This document shows positions 31,155 through 36,663 of a stretch of 36,663 nucleotides of DNA, piece by piece. The stretch's first letter is position 1; every line of letters begins with the position of its first letter. Source of the stretch: Bradyrhizobium sp. (lineage in GTDB: Bacteria > Pseudomonadota > Alphaproteobacteria > Rhizobiales > Xanthobacteraceae); NCBI RefSeq assembly GCF_028868675.1, contig NZ_JAGWUA010000022.1:1-36663 (forward strand), written 5' to 3'. The position numbers and the translations under genes were made by a program. The notes beneath the pieces were generated by a model, which worked only from the letters and a program-made list of their open reading frames with translations, made no database searches and was not told the DNA's origin.

Positions 31155-33659
31155 ATGTCAGGCGTGATCGTGTCGATGCGTCGGACGCTGCTGTCGTGCA
31201 CGTCACTGGCGCGCGACGGCTTGATCGGTGTCGCGACTGCGGCGCTGCTGCCGGCCGTGCCGGCGAACGCCGCCGACCTCCTCGGCACGTTCTCCACATT
31301 GCTGGACTTCAACCGGCAGGAGCTCGCGGTGCTCGCCACCGCGCTGGCGCTGCTCGGCTTCTCCGTCATGGCCGCGATCCTCCTGATGCGCACGCGCGTG
31401 CGGTCGGCCATGAACGAGGCGCGCCTGTTGACCCGGATCGGGGAACTGCAACTGCAGGCCGACCGCTTCGGGGCCCTGTTGTTCGCCGAGCCGCAAGTCC
31501 TGATCTCCTGGCCCGCCGGCGACGATCGTCCACAAATCTCGGGCGACATCGCCATGGTGCTGCCGCGGGATTCGTCGCCGCAGCGCGTGCTGGCCTTCGG
31601 AACCTGGCTGCCGCCGGAACCGGCGCTGCGGATGGATCGCGCCGTCGACGCGCTGCGCGAGCGCGGCGACGGGTTCCAGCTCAATTTGACTACCGCCCAC
31701 GGCCACACGCTGGAAGCGATCGGACGCGCCATCGGCGGCCAGGCCATCGTCAGGATTCGCGAACTCTCCGGCCTGCGGCGCGAACTGGCCGAGACCAATC
31801 TGCGTCACAAGGCGCTGCTGGACGAGACCGAGATGCTGCGCGGCTTCGTCACGGCCGCGCCCTGGCCGATTTGGGCGAAGGGCGAGAACGGCGCGCTGAG
31901 CTTCGCCAACCCGGCCTATGTGCGGGCGACCGAGGCGGCCAGCGTCGCTGACGCCCAGGCGCGCAAGCTCGAGCTGCTCGACAGCGCCGACCGCGCCGAC
32001 ATGGAGCGCGGGCTGAAGGAGGCCGCCGGTTTCACCGCACGCCTGCCGATCGTGGTCGGCGGCGAGCGCCGCATCTACGACGTACGCGCGGTCAATGTCG
32101 CCGGCGGCAGCGTCGGCGTCGCGATCGACGCCAGCGAGGCGGACGCGCTGAGCTCGGCGCTGGTGCGCATGGCGGAGGCCCATCGCCGCACGCTCGACCA
32201 GCTCTCCTCGGGCGTCGCCGTGTTCGACGGCCAGCGACGGCTCGCCTTCTACAACGATTCCTATCGCCGGCTGTGGGATCTCGATCGCGCCTTCCTGGAT
32301 TCCAATCCGGACGATTCGAGCGTGCTCGACCAGCTCCGTGCCGCGCGAAAGCTGCCCGAGCAGCCGGATTTCCGGGCCTGGAAGGCGAAGCTGCACGAGG
32401 CCTATCGCGCGGTGGAAGCCGCCAAGGACACCTGGTTCCTGCCCGACGGCCGCGCACTTTCCGTCGTCACCACGCCCAATCCCGAAGGCGGCGTCACCTA
32501 CCTGTTCGACGACGTGACCGAGAGCCTCGAGCTCGCACGCCGCTTCGACGGCCTGATCCGGGTGCAACGCGAGACGCTGGACAGCCTCGCCGAGGGCGTC
32601 GCAGTGTTCGGCAGCAATGGCCGCGCGCAACTGTTCAATCCGCCCTTCGCGCGAATGTGGAAGCTGTCGGACGATGCGCTGCGCGAGCAGCCGCACATCC
32701 AGACGGTGGAGGGCTGGTGCCATCAGCTGTTCGACGACGCCTCCGTGTGGCGCCGGATCCGCGAGGCCATCACCTCGATCGAGAACCGCGCCGAGGTGCC
32801 GCTGAAACTGGAGCGCAAGGACGGCAGCGTGCTCGACTGCATGATCCGGCCGCTGCCGGACGGCGCGACCATGCTGACCTTCCAGGACATCACCGACACC
32901 GAGAACGTCGAGCGCGCGCTGCGCGAGCGCAACGAGGCGCTGGAAGCCGCCGACCAGATGAAGGTGGATTTCGTCCACCACGTCTCCTACGAGCTGCGCG
33001 CGCCCCTCACCACCATCATCGGCTTCGCCCACTTCCTCAGCGATCCCTCGACCGGACCGCTGACGCCGAAGCAGGCCGAATATCTCGACTACGTCACCAA
33101 GTCGACCAACGCGCTCCTGGCGCTGACCAACAACATCCTCGATCTCGCCACCATCGATGCCGGCGCCATGAAGCTCGAGCTCGGCCCGATCGAGGTCGGC
33201 AAGGCGATCGAGCTTGCGGCCGAAGGCATCCAGGACCGCCTCGCCACCGACCGGATCCGCCTCAAGGTCGACATCGCGAGCGATGTCGGCAGCTTCGTCG
33301 GCGACGAGAAGCGCGTGGTGCAGGTGCTCTATAACCTGCTGGCCAACGCCGTCGGCTTCTCGCCGCAGGATTCGACGGTCGGCATCAGCGCGCGCCGCAC
33401 CGACCGCAGCGTCGTCTTCACCGTGACGGATTCCGGGCCTGGAATACCCCCCGACATGAAGGACAAGGTGTTCAACTGGTTCGAAAGCCGCTCGCAGGGC
33501 TCGCGGCATCGCGGCGCCGGGCTCGGGCTCTCGCTGGTGCGCTCCTTCGTCGAGTTGCATGGCGGCAAGGTGCGGGTGGATTCGGCGGTCGGCAAGGGCA
33601 CCACCGTGACCTGCGATTTCCCGACCGACCAGGCGGTGCATCGCGACGCCGCCGAATGA
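31155..33659 (+). CDS. divL: DivL-like PAS sensor kinase with Tyr in place of the phospho-acceptor His
   Basis: This 834-residue membrane protein has a signal/TM segment (about 18-40), a TM helix (about 55-78, LAVLATALALLGFSVMAAILL), PAS-like domains near 230-300, 345-465 and 472-600, a dimerisation helix with VSYELRAPLTTIIGF (Tyr612), and an ATPase domain (about 695-825) with NLLANA, DSGPGIP and GAGLGLSL. In ordinary kinases the motif is SHELR; a Tyr here is the hallmark of Caulobacter DivL, which steers the CckA-CtrA cell-cycle pathway. The position just upstream of tsaE also fits. The start is uncertain: ATGs at 31152 and 31155 are adjacent and ribosome binding is weak. It overlaps the next gene by ATGA. 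Confidence 0.85.
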   Translation: MSGVIVSMRRTLLSCTSLARDGLIGVATAALLPAVPANAADLLGTFSTLLDFNRQELAVLATALALLGFSVMAAILLMRTRVRSAMNEARLLTRIGELQLQADRFGALLFAEPQVLISWPAGDDRPQISGDIAMVLPRDSSPQRVLAFGTWLPPEPALRMDRAVDALRERGDGFQLNLTTAHGHTLEAIGRAIGGQAIVRIRELSGLRRELAETNLRHKALLDETEMLRGFVTAAPWPIWAKGENGALSFANPAYVRATEAASVADAQARKLELLDSADRADMERGLKEAAGFTARLPIVVGGERRIYDVRAVNVAGGSVGVAIDASEADALSSALVRMAEAHRRTLDQLSSGVAVFDGQRRLAFYNDSYRRLWDLDRAFLDSNPDDSSVLDQLRAARKLPEQPDFRAWKAKLHEAYRAVEAAKDTWFLPDGRALSVVTTPNPEGGVTYLFDDVTESLELARRFDGLIRVQRETLDSLAEGVAVFGSNGRAQLFNPPFARMWKLSDDALREQPHIQTVEGWCHQLFDDASVWRRIREAITSIENRAEVPLKLERKDGSVLDCMIRPLPDGATMLTFQDITDTENVERALRERNEALEAADQMKVDFVHHVSYELRAPLTTIIGFAHFLSDPSTGPLTPKQAEYLDYVTKSTNALLALTNNILDLATIDAGAMKLELGPIEVGKAIELAAEGIQDRLATDRIRLKVDIASDVGSFVGDEKRVVQVLYNLLANAVGFSPQDSTVGISARRTDRSVVFTVTDSGPGIPPDMKDKVFNWFESRSQGSRHRGAGLGLSLVRSFVELHGGKVRVDSAVGKGTTVTCDFPTDQAVHRDAAE

Positions 33660-35179
33660 CCGCGACCACGACATTTGCCGTCGCGCTTCCCAACGAGACG
33701 GCCACCGCGCAACTGATGGCCGATCTCGCGCTGCTGGTCGGGCCCGGCGACGTGATCACGCTGTCGGGCGATCTCGGCGCCGGCAAGACCGCGGCGGCGC
33801 GTGCCATGATCCGCTATCTCGCCGGCGACGAGACGCTGGAGGTGCCGAGCCCGACCTTCACGCTGGTGCAGGGCTATGAGCTGCCCGCGTTCGCGGTGCT
33901 GCATGCCGATCTCTACCGCGTCGAGGATCCGGGCGAGCTCCAGGAGATCGGGCTGTCGCCACTGCCCGACGGCGCGCTCGTGCTGGTCGAATGGCCGGAA
34001 CGCGCGCCGCAGGCGCTGCCCGAGGATCGTATCGACATCGCGCTGACGCACCAGAGCGCGCTGGGCGCGAGCGCGCGCGCGGCCGACATCACGGGCCACG
34101 GCAAGGCGGCAGCGCAGGTGGCGCGGCTGAAGGCGCTGCGCGATTTTCTCGATGCCTCCGGCTACGTGGAGTCGACCCGTCGCCGCATGGCAGGCGATGC
34201 CTCGACCCGCTCCTATGCAAGGCTCAACCGCGGCGATGGCTTCGTCATCCTGATGAATTTTCCGCGCCGCCCGGACGGCGCGGCGATCTACGACGGAAAA
34301 TCCTACAGCGCCGCCGTGCATCTGGCCGAGGACGTCAGGCCGTTCGTGGCGATCGACGAAGGCCTGCGCGCGCACGGCTTCTCCGCGCCGGCGATCCATC
34401 ATGTCGATCTCGATCGGGGTTTCCTGATCACCGAGGATTTTGGCAGCGAAGGCGTGATCGAGGGCGATCCGCCGCGCCCGATCGCCGCACGCTACGAGGC
34501 CGCAACCGACATGCTCGCCGCGCTGCATGGCCAGACGCTCCCCGAGGTCCTGCCGCTCGCCGGACAGGCGGACTACGGGATCCCCGTCTTCGACACCGAG
34601 GCGCTCCTGATCGAGATCGGGCTGATGCCGGAATGGTATCTGCCGGACCGCGGCACCATGCTCACCGAGGAGACGCACAGCGAATTCCTCGCAATGTGGC
34701 GCGAGCTGCTGCAAAAACCCCAGGCTGCGCCCAGAACCTGGGTGCTGCGCGACTTCCATTCGCCGAACCTGATCTGGCTCGGTGAGCGCGCCGGCATCGC
34801 GCGCGTCGGCGTGATCGATTTCCAGGACACCGTATTGGGACCGCAGTCCTACGACGTCGTGTCGCTGCTGCAGGACGCCCGCATCGACGTGCCCGAGAGC
34901 ATCGAGCTCACGCTGCTGTCGCGCTACATCAAGGCGCGCCGCGCCCGGGACGCGAATTTCGATCCCGCGGGCTTCGCGGAGCTCTATGCCATCATGTCGG
35001 CGCAACGGAACACGCGGCTCCTCGGCACCTTTGCCCGCCTCAACCGGCGCGACGGCAAGCCGCACTACCTGCGCCACCAGCCGCGGATCTGGACCTATCT
35101 CACCCGCTCGCTGGCGCATCCCGCGCTCGCCCGCCTGCGCGACTGGTACCTCGCCAACGTCCCGCCGCCCCGAGCCTGA
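33656..35179 (+). CDS. TsaE-AmgK fusion: t6A synthesis ATPase plus cell-wall amino sugar kinase
   Basis: The 507-residue product joins two enzymes. Residues 1-155 are TsaE, the ATPase of the tRNA threonylcarbamoyladenosine complex: Walker A GDLGAGKT (38-45), SPTFTLVQGY, HADLYRVEDPGELQEIGL and LVEWPER. Residues about 160-507 are an aminoglycoside-phosphotransferase-type kinase, AmgK, which phosphorylates the anomeric OH of MurNAc or GlcNAc: RRMAGDASTRSYARL, LITEDFG, the catalytic loop RDFHSPNLIW (Asp366) and VIDFQDT (metal Asp388). The first loop residue is Arg where APH kinases have His. This fusion is known in some alphaproteobacteria. It overlaps divL (ATGA) and lies close to murU, which uses the AmgK product. 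Confidence 0.92.
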   Translation: MTATTTFAVALPNETATAQLMADLALLVGPGDVITLSGDLGAGKTAAARAMIRYLAGDETLEVPSPTFTLVQGYELPAFAVLHADLYRVEDPGELQEIGLSPLPDGALVLVEWPERAPQALPEDRIDIALTHQSALGASARAADITGHGKAAAQVARLKALRDFLDASGYVESTRRRMAGDASTRSYARLNRGDGFVILMNFPRRPDGAAIYDGKSYSAAVHLAEDVRPFVAIDEGLRAHGFSAPAIHHVDLDRGFLITEDFGSEGVIEGDPPRPIAARYEAATDMLAALHGQTLPEVLPLAGQADYGIPVFDTEALLIEIGLMPEWYLPDRGTMLTEETHSEFLAMWRELLQKPQAAPRTWVLRDFHSPNLIWLGERAGIARVGVIDFQDTVLGPQSYDVVSLLQDARIDVPESIELTLLSRYIKARRARDANFDPAGFAELYAIMSAQRNTRLLGTFARLNRRDGKPHYLRHQPRIWTYLTRSLAHPALARLRDWYLANVPPPRA

Positions 35180-35275
35180 TTTACCGGGCGTTAGCCATCG
35201 CGACGTTATTCTCGCCGGGGTCTTGCCGGATTCTTGCCGGCTGGAAGCCGGAACAAGTCGGGCTGGAGCGCGGAC

Positions 35276-35593
35276 ATGAGCAGGGCGGGGGAGCAACGCA
35301 AGGGCGACCGCGTCGTCTTCGAGCGCGGGGTCCAGGCGCACATGATGGGGATCGACGGGACCTGGCGGCGGGACTGCATCCTGGAGGACGTCTCCGAGGG
35401 CGGCGCCAAGCTCACCATCGAGGGCTCGGTCGAAGGCCTGCACCTGAAGGAGTTCTTCCTGCTGCTGTCGTCCACCGGCCTCGCCTACCGGCGCTGCGAG
35501 CTCGCCTGGGTCAATGGCGACCAGATCGGCGTCAATTTCCTCAAGCCGGGCGACAGGAAGAAGAAGGCGCGGGGCGCGGCCGTCAGCGCCTGA
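35276..35593 (+). CDS. PilZ-domain protein (possible cyclic-di-GMP receptor)
   Basis: The 105-residue protein is a stand-alone PilZ domain. Both halves of the cyclic-di-GMP site are present: RKGDR (Arg8-x3-Arg12) and DVSEGG (Asp38-x-Ser40-x2-Gly43), followed by strands ending in ELAWVNGDQIGVNFL. The C-terminus is basic (KKKARG). Start at ATG 35276 has GGAG at 35265-35268; a longer opening to 35234 lacks support. Its output is unknown. It lies between the TsaE-AmgK fusion and murU in the same direction, so it may be co-expressed with them. Confidence 0.88.
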   Translation: MSRAGEQRKGDRVVFERGVQAHMMGIDGTWRRDCILEDVSEGGAKLTIEGSVEGLHLKEFFLLLSSTGLAYRRCELAWVNGDQIGVNFLKPGDRKKKARGAAVSA

Positions 35594-35712
35594 TTGCAAC
35601 ACCCGTCGTACAAACGTCATGCCGCGTGGCTATGGCGGGTCGAGCTTCGATGCGGCGGGCGGCGCCCCATGCTAGGATTGCCGCAGTCGCGAAACCGGGA
35701 TTTTGAGCGAGG

Positions 35713-36435
35713 ATGTCCGTCAAACCGACCAAAGCCATGGTGCTCGCCGCGGGCTTTGGCCTGCGCATGCGTCCCCTGACGGACAAGATGCCGAAGCCGC
35801 TGGTACCGGTGGCCGGCCGGCCCCTGCTCGACCATGTGCTGGACAAGCTCGACCAGGCCGGCGTGACCGAGGCCGTGGTCAATGTGCACTATCTGCCCGA
35901 CCAGATCATCGACCACGTGGCCGGTCGCAAGCGGCCACGCGTGATCGTTTCCGACGAGCGCGACCAGGTGCTCGGCACCGGCGGCGGCGTGGTCAAGGCG
36001 CTGCCTCAGCTCGGCGACGCCCCGTTCTATCACGTCAATTCCGACACACTGTGGATCGACGGCGTCCGTCCCAACATGGCGCGGCTCGCGGAAAACTTCG
36101 ATCCCGCGCGCATGGACATCATGCTGTTGATGGCGCCGACCGCGAGCAGCATCGGCTATGCCGGCCGCGGCGACTACACGATGCTGCCGGACGGCACCCT
36201 GCGCAAACGCCGGGAAAACCAGGTGGTGCCGTTCGTCTATGCCGGCGCCGCGATCATCGCGCCGCAGATCTTTGCCGGCGCGCCGCAGGGCGAGTTCTCC
36301 CTGACGAAGATGTTCGACCGCGCCAACGAGCAGGACCGCTTGTACGGCCTCAGGCTCGACGGCGTCTGGATGCATGTCGGCACCCCCGACGCCGTGCAGC
36401 TCGCCGAAGAAGCGTTTCTGGAGAGCGTAGCGTAA
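35713..36435 (+). CDS. murU: N-acetylmuramate-1-phosphate uridylyltransferase MurU
   Basis: MurU makes UDP-MurNAc from MurNAc-1-phosphate in the peptidoglycan recycling route that bypasses fosfomycin-sensitive MurA. The 240-residue product is a sugar nucleotidyltransferase with MVLAAGFGLRMRPLTDKMPK (9-28; Gly-rich nucleotide loop, Arg and Lys), LGTGGGV (88-94), NSDTLW with metal Asp111, and the C-terminal WMHVGTPD. The short length fits MurU rather than GlmU or RmlA. AGCGAGG precedes the ATG. It follows the TsaE-AmgK fusion, whose kinase half would supply its substrate. A palindromic repeat follows. Confidence 0.9.
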   Translation: MSVKPTKAMVLAAGFGLRMRPLTDKMPKPLVPVAGRPLLDHVLDKLDQAGVTEAVVNVHYLPDQIIDHVAGRKRPRVIVSDERDQVLGTGGGVVKALPQLGDAPFYHVNSDTLWIDGVRPNMARLAENFDPARMDIMLLMAPTASSIGYAGRGDYTMLPDGTLRKRRENQVVPFVYAGAAIIAPQIFAGAPQGEFSLTKMFDRANEQDRLYGLRLDGVWMHVGTPDAVQLAEEAFLESVA

Positions 36436-36459
36436 GGGCTGCCAGGACATCGGTGCCGT

Positions 36460-36552
36460 AGGGTGGGCAAAGGCGCGGAACGCGCCGCGCACACCACTTC
36501 TCGATCATTCGTGGACGGCAAGGTGGTGGGCACGCTTTGCTTTGCCCACCCT
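36460..36552. repeat. Palindromic repeat with 13-bp arms after murU
   Basis: AGGGTGGGCAAAG (36460-36472) and CTTTGCCCACCCT (36540-36552) are perfect inverted arms, with a second inner pairing of CCACC-type sequences (for example 36493-36497 region with GGTGG at 36522-36526). I recognise this GTGGGCAAAG/CTTTGCCCAC element as frequent between Bradyrhizobium genes. The last 111 bases (36553-36663) show no supportable gene. Confidence 0.8.
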
Positions 36553-36663
36553 CATATGGGGATTTGTGAGTCAAGGCTCTCCTTGGGGTCTGGGGCAGCA
36601 TTTCAGGGTGAGAGGGCGGCGCGCGGAGCCATGCGTAGCGCAGCGCGGCGACCGTGTTCCGTG

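Noticed and set aside
31203..33674. 823-residue open frame on the minus strand opposite the DivL-like kinase
   Set aside because: Antisense shadow; no recognisable motif, while the plus strand has PAS, H-box and ATPase motifs in order.
33329..35620. 763-residue open frame on the minus strand opposite the TsaE-AmgK and PilZ genes
   Set aside because: Spans three genes and an intergenic gap on the other strand and has no domain character.
36553..36663. Start of another gene at the right edge
   Set aside because: Only GC-rich repeat-like sequence is visible; no start codon with a ribosome binding site or meaningful reading frame could be supported.

Overview
The window looks like a chromosomal core segment of an alphaproteobacterium of the order Rhizobiales, most likely Bradyrhizobium or a close relative. 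The strongest marker is the Fur-family regulator at 17552-18043. It carries the haem regulatory motif GCPWHD with Cys29 and a His117-His119 triplet, the residue positions described for Bradyrhizobium Irr. High GC, GTG starts with 4-base overlaps, and many short palindromic intergenic repeats of the kind I recall from Bradyrhizobium genomes agree. Almost every gene is ordinary housekeeping. I see no phage, insertion sequence, CRISPR array, tRNA or rRNA.

Layout. (1) 130-10431, plus strand: rimP-nusA-ylxR-infB-rbfA-truB-rpsO-pnp, the classic translation/transcription/RNA-turnover cluster. Factor-independent terminators follow rpsO and pnp, and the pnp leader is highly structured. (2) 10609-13805: katG and oxyR, divergent, a peroxide sensor next to its usual target. 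(3) 13892-14488: a glutathione S-transferase-like gene. (4) 14496-18043: fabA-fabB-fabI (unsaturated fatty acid synthesis) on the minus strand, divergent from irr (iron/haem control). (5) 18121-22791: an exported SH3 protein, a D-2-hydroxyacid dehydrogenase, a MoeB/ThiF-type adenylyltransferase, an exported protease-like protein lacking its catalytic His, and a small exported protein of unknown function. (6) 22942-26592: a cytoplasmic-type gamma-glutamyltransferase, an orphan ParA-like ATPase and mutM. (7) 26674-30960: ubiE-ubiB-coaBC-dut, tightly spaced. CoaBC carries an N-terminal FitA-like ribbon-helix-helix DNA-binding domain. (8) 31155-36435: a DivL-like sensor kinase with Tyr in place of the phospho-acceptor His, a TsaE-AmgK fusion, a PilZ protein and MurU.

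How the parts work together: block 1 makes and matures the translation machinery and controls mRNA decay. Blocks 2 and 4 join peroxide, iron and lipid homeostasis. Block 7 supplies ubiquinone, coenzyme A and clean dNTP pools. Block 8 links cell-cycle signalling to peptidoglycan recycling (AmgK plus MurU, the anomeric-kinase bypass) and to tRNA t6A synthesis (TsaE).

I do not see a wholly new multi-gene system. The most unusual items are the DNA-binding-domain/CoaBC fusion with operator-like repeats just upstream, the apparent loss of the canonical CoaC active-site Cys in that protein, the pseudo-protease, and the structured pnp leader flanked on both sides by the same palindrome family. Assignments rest on motif recognition by eye; no database search was run.
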